64,000 nt of DNA from Aquarana catesbeiana (lineage: Eukaryota; Chordata; Amphibia; Anura; Ranidae), in contig NC_133329.1 of assembly GCF_042186555.1 (NCBI RefSeq), positions 188,515,206-188,579,205 of the forward strand. The letters are read 5' to 3'. A program made the position numbers and the translations under genes. The notes below the pieces were generated by a model. That model was given only the letters and a program-made list of their open reading frames with translations. It was not told where the DNA came from and made no database searches. The first letter of the stretch is position 1, and every line of letters begins with the position of its first letter. Positions 23,137-33,918 of this stretch are shown one piece after another.

Positions 23137-23591
23137 AAAAAAATGAATAAAAACCAAGCGCTGATGTGGATAGATATGTGTGATATAAATAAATTGTGCT
23201 TAAAAATATATATATACTAATATAGTTAGTGCTATAAAAAAAATCAGTAAATTAAAGCTGCTATCAATATAGGGTGATCAGATAACCAAACAAATAGTAC
23301 CAAGTATAAAATTGATGCGCTTTAAATAAATAGTGCACAATATGCTGCTGCGACTAAGCTTAAATCCAGGAATAAAAAATGCATACATGTGAATAAAATA
23401 AATACATAATTATGGTGCTAATACATGTGTTAAAATTTTTTTTTTTTTGGCAATTTTAACACATGTATTAGCACCATAATTATGTATTTATTTTATTCAC
23501 ATGTATGCATTTTTTATTCCTGGATTTAAGCTTAGTCGCAGCAGCATATTGTGCACTATTTATTTAAAGCGCATCAATTTTATACTTAGTA
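23137..23591. mobile_element. Inverted-repeat insertion, Penelope-like by inference
   Basis: The 14 bp CAGCTTTCAGTGCT flanks it at 23123-23136 and 23592-23605. Positions 23297-23437 and 23452-23592 are near-perfect inverted copies of ~140 bp around a short T-rich centre. The left 160 bp (23137-23296) are unpaired and begin with an A-run followed by CAAGCGCTG. It sits inside the terminal region of piggyBac copy 2. It has no coding capacity. Confidence 0.8.
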
Positions 23592-23934
23592 CAGCTTTCA
23601 GTGCTCTCACTTTGAATGACACTCAGTCATGCAACACTGTACCCATATGAAATGTGTATTTTTTTCACACAGATAGAGCTTTCATTTGGTGGTATTTAAT
23701 CACCACTGGGTTTTTTTTATTTTTTACGCTCTAAATAAAAAAATACAGAAAATTTGTAAAAATAAAAAAGCATTTTTCTTTGTTTGTTATAAAATTTAGC
23801 AAATTAGCAATTTTTCTTCATACACTTTGATCAACATTTGTACTGCTACATAGCTTTGGTAAAAATAACCCAAATCCGTGCATATTATTTGGTTTTTGTG
23901 AAAGTTAAAGAGTCTACAAGATATGGTGCAAGAA

Positions 23935-24240
23935 AAAGATAAGCAGAAAGAAAGCGCCTCCAGATCAGGATCAGTTAGATATACTTAATATATAAATCGA
24001 ATGTGTCCACTTACATGTGATAAAAAGCAAGTAGAGCACAGATAATCCTCAGGTAGTGATGTCCCAGCGTGAGTAGCCTGTTTGTAAAAAATACGTCTAT
24101 AGGAAAGAAGAAACAGTCCCGTCCAGCAGGATGTGTAGACTCTATCCTAGGGAACGAGGCTTGGCTCGGATGAGCTGTGGAACGCAGGCCTCTGTGTTAT
24201 ACAGGCGCGCGCCTTCCTCAAGCAAGATGCTTCTAGGGAC
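23935..24240. other. Possible further Penelope-like fragment inside piggyBac copy 2
   Basis: The sequence breaks from piggyBac-like terminal DNA (GAGTCTACAAGATATGG) into DNA with AAAGCGCCTCCAG and a GC-rich region with CAGGCGCGCGCC. No clear target duplication or ribozyme core was found. Confidence 0.3.
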
Positions 24241-25269
24241 TATGTTCTAGGGACATAAATTACACATCTAATTTCCTGATAACCTATAATTTTTGAAGGC
24301 CCTTCACATTTCTAACACATAACATGTACATAAGAAGAATTGCACCCCAAAATACATTCTGCTGAGCAAAGGATAAACAAAAGATTACCTGTGGTTTTAG
24401 TAGTGCAGTTGTCCACAGAGGAAAGCATTGGTCTAGGCAACAGGCAGGAGTATTGTCTATAACCATTACAGGCAGCAGGCAGAGATATTGTCAGCACAGC
24501 CAAAGCATTAGTCCAGCCAGCAGGCAGAGACATGGTCAGCACAGCCAAAATATTGGTCCTGGTACACTGCTACCTGCAGACACTCATTATTGTACCTCTC
24601 TCCAGCCCTTCATAAACAAACTGCCTCTTGCTACAGCTAAATATTTCCATAGTGCAGGTAGCAGGCAGAGGTGTGGTCAGGTCATGCGGCAGGCAGGGGC
24701 ATGATGGCAGTAAGTAAGCAGCAGGCAGAAATATCAGGCTTAGAGTCTCAGTCAGGTAAGACCTGGGCACAGGGGTAGAGGCTTCTCCCATCCAAATCTC
24801 TTTGAAGCCACCGGTCTCCAGACACTAATCTGGAAATTACAGAACCCTGAGAAAACCCAAAAATGTGTTTTCTCCATCTGGAAAAACAATTCTGGAGCCT
24901 CTCACATATGTGGGACCCCTGTGTACTACAGTAGCAGAGCAACAGATCAGTCCAAGTGGTAGGCAGAAGCATAGTTGATAAACAGGCCAGGGTAAGCTCA
25001 CGTGAAAGGCAATGGCATGGTTATTTGAGGAGGCAGGCAAATGGTCAGCACATATGTTGAAAATGAGCAAATGGTCAAAAATATTGGCTTATATTTTAGG
25101 AATGTGTGAAAACATCAGAAGCATTCTCCAATGCATAGGCTGGGTTGGGAGGGACCTCCTTTGCTACATAAGCGACATCTTTCTTTACAACTTTAGCTTG
25201 CTTCTGATGGTGGAATGCTCTCTGGGAAATGGCACTCAAGAAGTCAGCTAACAGCATTATAGAGAAGGT
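24241..25269 (-). other. 3' noncoding part of piggyBac copy 2
   Basis: TTGCACCCCAAAATACATTCTG at 24340 and the CACATATGTGGGACCCC phrase at 24904 have counterparts in the 3' noncoding part of the piggyBac at 54430-54520. A CAGGCAGAG(A/G) motif recurs loosely from 24440 to 25050. No gene is seen. Confidence 0.5.
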
Positions 25270-25887
25270 TTATGGGGGGGGCGGGGCATGTGCTGGTAGA
25301 TGTGGGACATGACTATCTCGTCTATGAATTTTAAGAAGGGGATGGGTCTTTTTGTGGATTTGGTGTAGGTGACATGGCCAAATGAATAAGATAGATGTAA
25401 TTTTTCTTATACCAGAAACGGGACCTCCTTGTTGCCAAATAGGGCTGAAGCATTTGATCATTGAAATCCACCCCCCCCATGTAAAAATTATAATTTTGGA
25501 CACATGCAGGCTTTTGAATGGGACCGTGTCTTCTGGGAATCTCCATCCACTGAGGTGTCATTATGGGTGGTGGACAGCATGTATACAGCCCTCTTATCCT
25601 TACACTTCAAGGCCAGCACTATGTCTTTTCTCAGACTTGGTGAGTCCCCCATTTGTAGCCTTGTGTTCACTAAAGATTGTAAAGATTGTGGAAAGCCCTT
25701 CCTGTTTTTTTTCTGGAGGTACCGCAGGCCAGGGTTTTTGCACGATGTAGGTGTCGGAAAAGGGGCAGCATGGTGTAAAAGTTAGCCAGGTAGATGTGAT
25801 AATCTTTTTTCAGAAGTGGGTACGTCAGGTCCCATACAATTTTACTAGTTGTGCCGATGTAGGTCGGCCACTCGGGGGTGGAGCTTG
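25270..25887 (-). pseudogene. piggyBac transposase, C-terminal catalytic part (copy 2)
   Basis: The minus strand reads YNFYMGGVDFNDQMLQPYL with the third catalytic Asp in GGVDFND (about 25450), followed by ATRRSRFWYKK. Upstream, reading out of the provirus junction at 25887, DSKLHPPEWPTYIG leads toward the second Asp region, where NYY-type sequence reads ANFYTMLP. Stops and frameshifts are present. The family excises and inserts DNA at TTAA by hairpin intermediates. The reading continues from 33349 across the provirus. Confidence 0.8.
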
Positions 25888-25892
25888 GAATC

Positions 25893-26506
25893 TGTTTTGA
25901 TTCGGTCTATCTAGTAAGGTTACTTTGTGGTATAAGCAAGGAAGCTCAGACCTCTGCAGTGAATAAATGTGCTTTTACTAGACAAAAATGCTTTACATAC
26001 AAAATTATTACAATATTAGGAATACAAGACTGACAGATATACCTATAACAAGCAAAATGCTACCTACTTTTTAGCAAATAAGCAGCCTATGGTCTGTAAA
26101 CAGTAGAAATATGCGATGACCCAGGCTTTTAAGCTGGTGTAGGACATCAGCCAAAAGAGTCTTCAGGTATAGCTTTTTCTGGCTGGTACAGACCTTCCTT
26201 GGTGTTAAGTCATTGTAGAGTCCTCCTGTCAGTTTATGCCTGATTATTTTATTGGGAAGTTTCAGGTTCTCAAGCTTTTGTCGACTACGGTTATGAACTT
26301 GTTTACCGTAGTTAGAGAACAACAGACTGCTGCAACTGAAATGCAACAGTGGTATCTAAGTTCCCATTGTTTCCAACAGCATTAGTTTAAGTATCCCCTT
26401 GAACAAACAAGAGGTCTGTCTCCTAGACAAAATTACTAAACATATTCTTTATATTAAGTCTAATTAAAAATCGAAGAAACATATACATATATATATATAC
26501 ATACAT

Positions 26507-26544
<38 letters not shown>

Positions 26545-26569
26545 TTTTGTATCAAACGCAGCATATTCC
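25893..26569 (-). repeat. ERV 3' LTR
   Basis: Starts TGTTTTGATTCGG on the plus strand and matches 32306-33343 apart from insertions in the latter. A TA/CA-rich tract (26485-26546) sits near its end, in the place where the other LTR has a GATA repeat. Confidence 0.85.
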
Positions 26570-26590
26570 GCCCTTGATTTTTCTCTCAGA
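26570..26590 (-). promoter_or_regulatory. Candidate polypurine tract of the ERV
   Basis: Directly upstream of the 3' LTR on the minus strand is the purine-rich AAAAATCAAGGGCGGAA. This is the expected place for plus-strand priming. Two pyrimidines interrupt it. Confidence 0.5.
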
Positions 26591-27351
26591 CTCCACACAT
26601 AAAATTACTTAATTACTAATAGCTCATTCTAAACATTAATTTGCCTTGAACGCAACCCCCTTCCATATTTCTGCAAATGAGAAAGTGTTTCAGTCTTGAA
26701 AAAGTTCTTTAGAAAGTCCATTAGAAATAAGTCCAGGCTTGTAACACATCAAAGGCCTTGCTCTCCACAGCTCTTGCGGTCTTCCATCATGAAGCCACTT
26801 TTCTCTGGCCTTCCTATGGATCAAATCGGAGACAGCCTGTGGAGTGGAAAACAAAGCAGATTATCTGTTCCTTCTAATAATACATAAACAGTAGAACCCT
26901 GCCCTTCAGCTACAAGCTCTCCTCTAACTTGCTTCTTGTCTGGATCTCTGACCAACACCAGCCTGTATCCATTTCTGACTTTCCCAAATTTTCAATCGAT
27001 AGGGAGGAGATGAAAGATACTGATATTTCTCAAAATATCACTGCTGTTTATATTGTAACATTTGATTATATAGAAGGTCATTAAGCCTCACATTCCACTC
27101 TTGCTGAGATGTATCCACCAACCAGTCAGAGTCCCAGCCACTGTCCTGAAACTCATCTGCCAACGCAAATATAACTTCAAACCTTCCTGCCAGATTCCCT
27201 CTCATTCCTAGATAGGAATACTCTTGGTTTCTATGTCATGGGAAGCAGTAACTTAGTATCTGTTAAGCCCTGTTCTTTCAGGAACCTTATGTAAATACTG
27301 AACTCTGCACTCCAGCTGAGGAATCTGTGCCCCAGCCTCCACCATCCTCTC
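26591..27351 (-). pseudogene. ERV pol C-terminal region, no envelope seen
   Basis: This is what remains between the integrase core and the 3' LTR once the solo LTR is set aside. On the minus strand a stretch near 26850-26990 reads as a basic, Val/Leu-rich segment consistent with a pol C-terminal domain. No signal peptide, furin-like site or long membrane segment is found. Interpretation is weak. Confidence 0.4.
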
Positions 27352-27356
27352 ATATG

Positions 27357-27793
27357 GTCAGGGCTGGGCTCTCAGCCCTCCCTTGTCAGTGCTCAGCTGT
27401 TGGTTAATTGCCAACACTCATCGTTTCACAGTGGCTCACCTGGTGATCATTTCCTGCTCGTCAGTCCAGCCTACAGCCAGCACCTTCTGGCTATTTAAAC
27501 TGCCTGGTTCAGTCCTTCCGCGCCTTCGCCTTGATCAAACATATCTGGAGACGCTGCTGTATTCCTGTTGAGACTTGCCTGGCTGAAGTCAGGTTCCTAA
27601 TACTTTCTGCTGCCTCCGACTACACTGATCTCTGGCTTCCTGATTTACTGGCTTGTTCTGACAACACGCTTTGGCTACCGTACCCTGGCTGTGTTTTGAC
27701 TATGTTTACTATTTGTACAATTTTTACCATTATATTAAAAGGTGCGATTTTAACTGCATTTTCTGTCTCCATCGAATTCATGATTCCTGACAA
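27357..27793 (+). mobile_element. Solo LTR of a Ty3/gypsy element, inside the ERV integrase
   Basis: ATATG at 27352-27356 and 27794-27798 flanks 437 bp that match, with divergence, the 5' LTR at 61459-61900 over its whole length: the start (GTCAGGG.TGG.CTC.AGCCC), GCTAATTGCCA-type sequence, GACTATG-type sequence and the end (TTC.TGACA). A solo LTR arises by recombination between two LTRs. It is younger than the ERV it interrupts. Confidence 0.85.
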
Positions 27794-27798
27794 ATATG

Positions 27799-28290
27799 GT
27801 GTGATTTTGGCTATTGGCCTAAAGTTTATCAACATGGCTGCCTGTGTGAGGACCCAATCCCACCCTCTTAGTGTATGTGTAAGCTTGCGTATCTGGTCCT
27901 TCAATAGCCTGTTGTATCTTTCAATCAAACCAGCTGCCTGTGGATGGTATGGGATGTGGCACAACCAGTACACTCCAGAATCTTTGGCCCATTGCTGTAC
28001 CGTTGATCCAGTGAAGTGTGAGCTGTTATCACTTTGGACTTGTTTGGACAACCATAAGCAACAAGTTTCTAGAGCAGTTGAAGCATTGCGGCTTGATCTA
28101 CAGGTTTGCAAGGATGAACAAGCAAAAGTCCTGAATAGGTGTCCACTGCAGTGCAACAATACCTCAGTCCATTGTTTCCCTGGGGCAGGAGACCGATGAA
28201 GTCAATCTGCCAAATCTGCAGACCTCTCGTCCCTCTTAATCGACCCGGTGGAGTATTTTTGCAGTGGCCATTGTCGTATTTCTCCACAAG
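27799..28290 (-). pseudogene. ERV integrase core
   Basis: The minus strand shows the start of the catalytic core (WQIDFIG near 28210 with the first Asp) and, in another frame, SSHFTG followed by HPQAAGLIERYNRLLK (about 27935-27985) with the catalytic Glu. The domain is broken by a frameshift near 28070-28150 and interrupted by the solo LTR at 27793. Integrase joins proviral DNA to the host chromosome; this copy is inactive. Confidence 0.8.
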
Positions 28291-28550
28291 CTGTACATTT
28301 CCCTATTACAATCGTTATCATGTCCATGGATATAGGCAATTCTCTCTGCTGTGCCCACTCCATTGTAGTTCTTAAAGTCTGTGACCAGGGGCACATGTGC
28401 GGCAACATGCCCCACTTTTATGGTGTGGGAGTGAGCTTCTTTGCAGATGTAGTCACAGATTTCCTTGCCTCCCCACACCACATTTCCATGAATCATCCAT
28501 TCATTTGACTTCCACATGGGCATCCAAGTTGTCCGTCCTTTAAAGACTGT

Positions 28551-28817
28551 TCAGCTGTCAGTGTAGATAGTAACATGGCAAGTAGGATCCTCCTGAAGAG
28601 TCATCACAACAGCTGTCAACTCTGCATACTGACTGCATCCTGCAATTCCAGTCTCCTGCAGGACTGTGTCTGTATTCGGGTTGTAGGCTGCGGCCGTCCA
28701 TTTACGCCCAGACAAGGTGACTATTGCTGAACCATCAGTTAACCATGCTGACTCTTTCATGTCTTTTGACAGAGACTCAAAGAGTGGAGCCTCTAGAATG
28801 GGGGATGACTGCAGCAC
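28551..28817 (-). pseudogene. ERV RNase H domain
   Basis: 89 codons on the minus strand. WLTDGSA (Asp) lies near residue 31, a Glu follows in AELTAVV, and IYTDS (Asp) is at the end, the order expected of retroviral RNase H, which degrades RNA in the RNA-DNA hybrid. Flanking segments are in other frames. Confidence 0.75.
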
Positions 28818-29338
28818 AGGAATTTACTTTTGTGGCTGGGTGCTGGTAAAAGTAACAAGCCCGGCCAACTGTTTTGAAGTGTCTCTGACATCCCCAGCTG
28901 CAATACCCCCTCTTTTTTTGAAGGTACCACTTCCATTTCATCAGTGTCTGGTTCTGAGCTGCAGTTTCCCTAGTGGTCAGTCCATTATCTCTCACCCATC
29001 CTGATACTGGATTATGGATGATGACTGTGTCCTTTCCTAGAATGGTCTCTACATGTTGAAGTGCTGTGTAGGCCCCAAACAGATACTTCTAGGGGATACT
29101 TCTAGGGGAATGCATCTCTTCTGTGTCCCTGTCAGTTGCTTGGACCAAAATCCAATGGGTATTACTCTGTCCTTACTTTTCATTTGGCTGCCATGGACTC
29201 CAAGATATGGAACCATCCTGCCCCACTACATCCAGCTGAAATGGTACTCCTTGTCTCACAGGTCCCAATCCCTGACACTGCAAAATGGCTTCTTTAGGAG
29301 CCAAGAATGCGGTCTGAGGCTCTGCATCCTGTGAGAAC

Positions 29339-30250
29339 TCAGTCTTTATTCTGGTGACATTGTATATAGGCCTCAGGATCAATCCAAGCTGTGGGATGAA
29401 CGAGCTCCAAAATCACACAACTCCAATGTGCCTCCTTTTTGGTAGTAGGGGGTGACAGTGTCTGGATAGTTTGTACAACTGTCTCAGGAATTTTCCTCTG
29501 TGGCCCAGTCCACATCATTCCCAGGAATTTCACCTCTGGGGCAGGTCCTTGGACTTTGTCTCTGTTGATAGCCCACCCTCTGTTCTCCATGTGCTGTATC
29601 AGCAGGTGCAGTGCTTCAGTTACATCTTTTTTTGTCCCAGAGATCATGATGTCATCGATGTAGTGAAACACAGCAACTTTCAAATTCAGGTTACCTAAAG
29701 CTCAGGCAATCAGTCCATGACATATCGGAGAATGAAGGTAGCTTTGTGGAAGGACAGTGAAAGTGTACGGGCAGCCACCCCACACCAAAGCAAACTGGTC
29801 CTGACACTCTGCATCTAAAAAAAAATCGAAAAGAAGGCAGTAACAAGGTCTATCACAGCATGATTTTCTCCTGCCTCTTTAGCAATTTTTTTTCCAACGA
29901 TTGAGATCATGTCAGGTACAGCTGAGGTGCCACTTTGTTTAGACCTCTGCAATCGACAGTCATTCTATATGTCCCATCAGGTTTCTTTACTGGGAACATC
30001 AGAGACGAGAAAGGACTTACAGCACATCTAAAAATCCCTACTCTCAACAGTTCTTGAATAATCTCCCCAATTTCTTTGTGGCCGCCAGGAAGTCTGTACT
30101 GCTTGAAACAAACTGGCTTCTCTAGTGGAGGAATGTAGACAGGGATTCATTTCACATGACTTTTACCCACAGCCTTTACTGCCCTAACCAGATACGCTTT
30201 ATCAGGATACCTGAATGTACCCAGTTCAGTCTGAATAAACTGAAGTTGAA
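29339..30250 (-). pseudogene. ERV reverse transcriptase
   Basis: The clearest part (29339-29683) carries the YIDDIM active site near residue 8 and VKFLGMMWTG downstream. The N-terminal half, about 29760-30150, is recognisable in pieces but has several stops. The polymerase active-site Asp pair is intact, although the gene cannot be expressed whole. Confidence 0.8.
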
Positions 30251-30399
30251 GTGCTTCCATACCAAGAATATTTTCGGTTAACTCCGATACCAAAACATTT
30301 CTCAAAAAATCCTGGTCCCTTGCCAATAGCCAATTTCACCCTTGTCCTAACTGCTGGTGTGGTTTACCCTCCCAAACCTTCTACACAAATCATTTCTCC

Positions 30400-30560
30400 T
30401 TTGCAAAGGGAAGGGTTTCCTTGCAAAAACGTGTAACTTTGGCTCCAGTATCAACTAAAGCCATCACATGTGTAGAAGATGACTTACCCCACCATACAGT
30501 GTCAGGTGCACATGGGCATCGGTCTCCTGCTGTCACTGTCCTCACCGCTATTACAGGAGA
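30400..30560 (-). pseudogene. ERV protease region
   Basis: A VDTGA-type aspartic protease motif is encoded on the minus strand near 30445-30460, upstream of the RT as expected. Only a short segment can be read. Confidence 0.5.
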
Positions 30561-30599
30561 CCCACCTTCCCTTCCTAAAGGATAAGGAACCTCCCAAAT

Positions 30600-32280
30600 C
30601 CCTTTTCTGAGTTTCTCTAACTCCTCCCCAGGATAAAGGGATTTGGGCTCATGTGCAGTTTTGGGAATTGGTTTGGGACTAACAGGAGGGGTCTGTTCTG
30701 TTTTCTCTAAATCTAGGCTGATGTTATCTTCACTAGGAGTAGTGTTTCTAACCCTGACAGACTAAATGTTTCCATCTCTTCAGCATTTCTGCAGTAGAAA
30801 GCTATCTCCTCTTTAGGTACCCCTGCCTTTAATAGGTCCACCCACATTTGTTTCCTAGAGATAACTAACCTGGTTTTCTCTTCACCTCCTGTCTTCTCTA
30901 CCCCATTCCCTTCCTACTTTGTTCTTTTCTGCTTGTTTTCTTCCTGTCTGGCCCTGACCTTATAAACTGCCCTGACAAGTTTTGTTTTAGTCTCTTCTAG
31001 CTCCCCCAATTGGCTTAAAAGGGTAGTGGCTTCATGAATCTTTCTGTTTAATCATAGGCCTCCCAGCAAGGACAATAAGGGAGCCCTGGGATGAAATGAC
31101 GCAGACTTCATTAGCTTAGAGCACAGAGCAGACTGAAAGGGTTCTATATCTGGACCTATCCATTCTGGAAACTTAGATAATCCAGTTATACAATCCATCT
31201 CACGTAACCTGGAGATACCTTCTCCTATAGATCTCCATGAGTGAGTATTTTCCAGATCACTAGGACTAGCGTATACTCAGACTATGCCATCTCTCACGAA
31301 GTCTAACAGTGAAAAATTCACAGGGAACGCTTGGGCTTTTTGCATGGCCTGATGCAATTGTAGATCATGGTTTAACACTCCCAAAGCCACGGATTCCTTT
31401 TCTCTAAAAAAACAACACCGTCTACCCATTCATCCCACAAACGTAGGAGCCAATTCAATAGGGGTTCCCCAGGCCACTGTATGTATGCTTTTGCCAGCTC
31501 ATGGAGTTCAGTTTGTGTAAACTCCCTTACTTCTTCAAATGCCACATCTCTTGGATTGCAGTTATGCACCTCCCCATCTGCCATATCCTCTCTATCATGT
31601 TGCCTTTTCCTATGCTTAGTAATGAGAGGTTTGGCACACTTTCTTTCCCATTAGCAGATCATCATCTGAAATATCAAACTATCTCCTCATCCTCACTATC
31701 ATTTGAGGAGAGCACATCCTCACAATCCCAGCTTTAGGATGTGACAATGGTACATACCCTGGCTTTATCAACAGGTTTATAGCTCTTCCTTTTACTTAAA
31801 GGCATTAATTGATCTGGTCATGAGGGCTGCATACCGCTCTTGCAAATTATTAGTCCGACTAGCATTTGAACGTACACACACCAAAGCAACTGCTAGCTGG
31901 TCTTTCAATGGCTTAGTTACTGCCTCTGCCTTTTCCCTCCTTTGCAATTCAGTATAGAGAGCATGAAGAAAGTACCAACCCACCGTGGACACTGTCCTCT
32001 TCTCTGTTTTACTTAATCCAACACTGAAAGGCTAAAATCTACAAAATGATCTGAGATTTCATCACCCCAAGTCTTATTCAAGGGAGAAGCATACTTTGCA
32101 TTCTTTAGCAAGAGGTTCCCACTCATTGTCTCTGGCCCAGATAGGCAAACTGCAAACCCCTTCTGAAAACCAGAAACCTATGCAACCTTGCTTTTCCTAA
32201 ACAGCGTACGCAGCATTTTTACCTAGCACAAGCTACACAACACACCACAGAAAACAGGTCTGCTTCAGTTGAACTTTAGC
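30600..32280 (-). pseudogene. ERV gag region, heavily decayed
   Basis: Positioned between primer site and protease. Short minus-strand frames at 31372-31584 (a Trp-rich segment with LNWLLRLWDEWVDG) and 31792-31992 (helical and charged) resemble capsid-like sequence, but no diagnostic motif or zinc knuckle is seen. Assignment is mainly by position. Confidence 0.45.
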
Positions 32281-32285
32281 ACAAT

Positions 32286-32303
32286 ATCCCGGATGAGCCC
32301 CCA
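32286..32303 (-). promoter_or_regulatory. ERV primer binding site, tRNA-Pro type
   Basis: The minus strand reads TGGGGGCTCATCCGGGAT two bases after the 5' LTR. It fits the 18-base site complementary to the 3' end of tRNA-Pro with one mismatch (A for G at position 10). Minus-strand DNA synthesis would begin here. Confidence 0.8.
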
Positions 32304-32959
32304 ATTGTTTTGCTTCGGTCTATCTAGTAAGGTTACTTTGCGGTATAGGCAAGGAAGCTCAGACCTCTGCAGTGTAAAAATGTGCTTTTACTAAAAACAA
32401 ATTTTGCATTACATACAAAACTATTACAATACTAGGAATACAATACAAGACTGGCAGATATACCTATAACAAGCAAAATGCTACCTACTTCCTATCAAAT
32501 AAACAGCCTATGGTCTGTAAACAGTAGAAATATGCTTAAAAGTTACTTAACTCCGGTTACTGTGTGTGACCCAGACTTTTGAACAGTTGCTGGAAATCAG
32601 GCGAAAGAGTCTTCAGGTATAGCTTCTTATGGCTGGTACAGACATTCCTCTGGTACAGACATTCCTTGGTGTTAAGGCATTATGGAGTCCTTCTGTCAGC
32701 TTATGCATGACAACCTTTTTTTGGGAAGTTTCAGGTTGTCAAGCTTTTGTCGACTACAGTTACAAACTTGTTTACCATAGTTACAGAACAACAGACTGCT
32801 CCAACTGTCAACTGAAATGAAACAGTGGTATCCAAGTTCCCATTGTTTCCAACAGCATTTGTTTAAGTATCCCCTTAAAACAAACATGGAGGTCTGTCTC
32901 CAAGACAAACTACTAAACAGATTCTTTATATTAAGTCGAATTAAAAAAAACAGAGAAAT

Positions 32960-33049
<90 letters not shown>
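32960..33049. repeat. (GATA)n microsatellite
   Basis: About 22 tandem GATA units in the ERV 5' LTR. The Ile-Tyr-Leu-Ser repeats in reverse frames come from this tract. Confidence 0.97.
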
Positions 33050-33262
33050 AAAATGGAGTACAATCCGTGATACTTTTTTATTTGCGCTAACATACAATTT
33101 TTCAGGACAAGCTTTCGGGGTATTTCTCCTTCTTCAAGGTCCAAGCAGTACTGATTCACAAAAGTTTTAGCAGAATGTTAAAATGTCAAAACAAAAAAAA
33201 TAAAAAATAAAAAAAAAACTGTATGTTAGTGCAAATAAAAAAAGTATCACGGAAAGTATTCA
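33050..33262. mobile_element. Small foldback next to the GATA tract, possibly Penelope-like
   Basis: 33068-33103 (GTGATACTTTTTTATTTGCG, then CTAACATACA) is inverted at about 33219-33257 (CTGTATGTTAG, then TGCAAATAAAAAAAGTATCAC). The reverse strand of 33108-33137 reads CTTGAAGAAGG, then CCCCGAAAGCTTG, a phrase resembling the hammerhead-containing ends of Penelope-like elements. Family is inferred. Confidence 0.5.
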
Positions 33263-33348
33263 ATTTTCTCTGTCGCAATTGCACTAATACGGCTACAATT
33301 ACATATATATTTATTTTTTAATATTTAAATCAAACACAGCACAGAATC

Positions 33349-33918
33349 TCTTCCTTCATATATGCGGAACGCACACAGATATAACGGGTGGGATATGGCT
33401 CTTTCACAAAGCTTGTAGAATTTTACTCCATATCTGGCCCTTTTGCTTGGAATACTGTATATTGTTTGATTCCAAGCCAACTAGTAAAGTGTGCAAGGGA
33501 CTAATCCACACATATATTTAAATCAGGGACATGAAGTTCAGCAAATCTTTGGGAATTTTTTTTTTTATAAGTGGGCAAATTTTGTATAATTTGTCATAGT
33601 TGGCATTATCCCAGGGAGGGCACTGGGTATTGTCACTGAAGTGAAGGAACTGCATGATCATCTCATAGCGGGACCTGGGCATGATAGAAGAATAAATGGA
33701 TGGTGTGGGTGGATCAGTAGTCATTTCCTTCATTTTTTTTTTGTAAGCCTCATGTTAAGGGTGAGGCCCATAAATAATCTGAACTCCTCCAATGTCAGAC
33801 ATCTCCACTCATACGGACGGGGGTAGAATGAACTGGGGTTGCTATCAATATACTGTTGGGCAAATAGATTTGTCTGGTTCACAATAAATTGGAGTATACT
33901 GTCAGGCAAAAAAAAAAA
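33349..33918 (-). pseudogene. piggyBac transposase, middle part (copy 2)
   Basis: On the minus strand, LEEFRLFMGLTLNMRL lies near 33750-33800, IMPRSRYEMIMQFLHFSD near 33650, and YDKLYKICPL near 33565, all piggyBac family blocks. The reading continues toward the provirus junction with KFYKLCERA and IYEGRDS. The stretch ends exactly at the 5 bp duplication shared with 25887. At the other end it abuts the palindrome at 33918. Confidence 0.85.

Larger units (their letters stand above)
25893..33343 (-). mobile_element. ERV-L-like endogenous retrovirus, decayed
   Basis: An old provirus on the minus strand. LTRs lie at 25893-26569 and 32306-33343. GAATC flanks it at 25888-25892 and 33344-33348, a 5 bp target duplication falling within the piggyBac coding sequence. 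A primer site follows the 5' LTR, and gag, protease, RT, RNase H and integrase regions are visible in order. The region between integrase and the 3' LTR is under 800 bp and shows no envelope gene. Every coding region has stops and frameshifts. Assignment to the ERV-L (class III) group is from recognition of the RT and integrase style. Confidence 0.85.
32306..33343 (-). repeat. ERV 5' LTR, enlarged by insertions
   Basis: Matches 25893-26569 through about 32945. A GATA microsatellite and a small foldback element (33050-33260) follow, and the LTR end (ATCAAACACAGCACA) appears at 33329-33343. Confidence 0.8.

Noticed and set aside
26570..27351. Envelope gene of the provirus
   Set aside because: The space is too short and no signal peptide, cleavage site or membrane anchor can be read.
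32696..33159. Reverse-strand proteins with Ser-Ile-Tyr-Leu repeats
   Set aside because: Produced by the GATA microsatellite.
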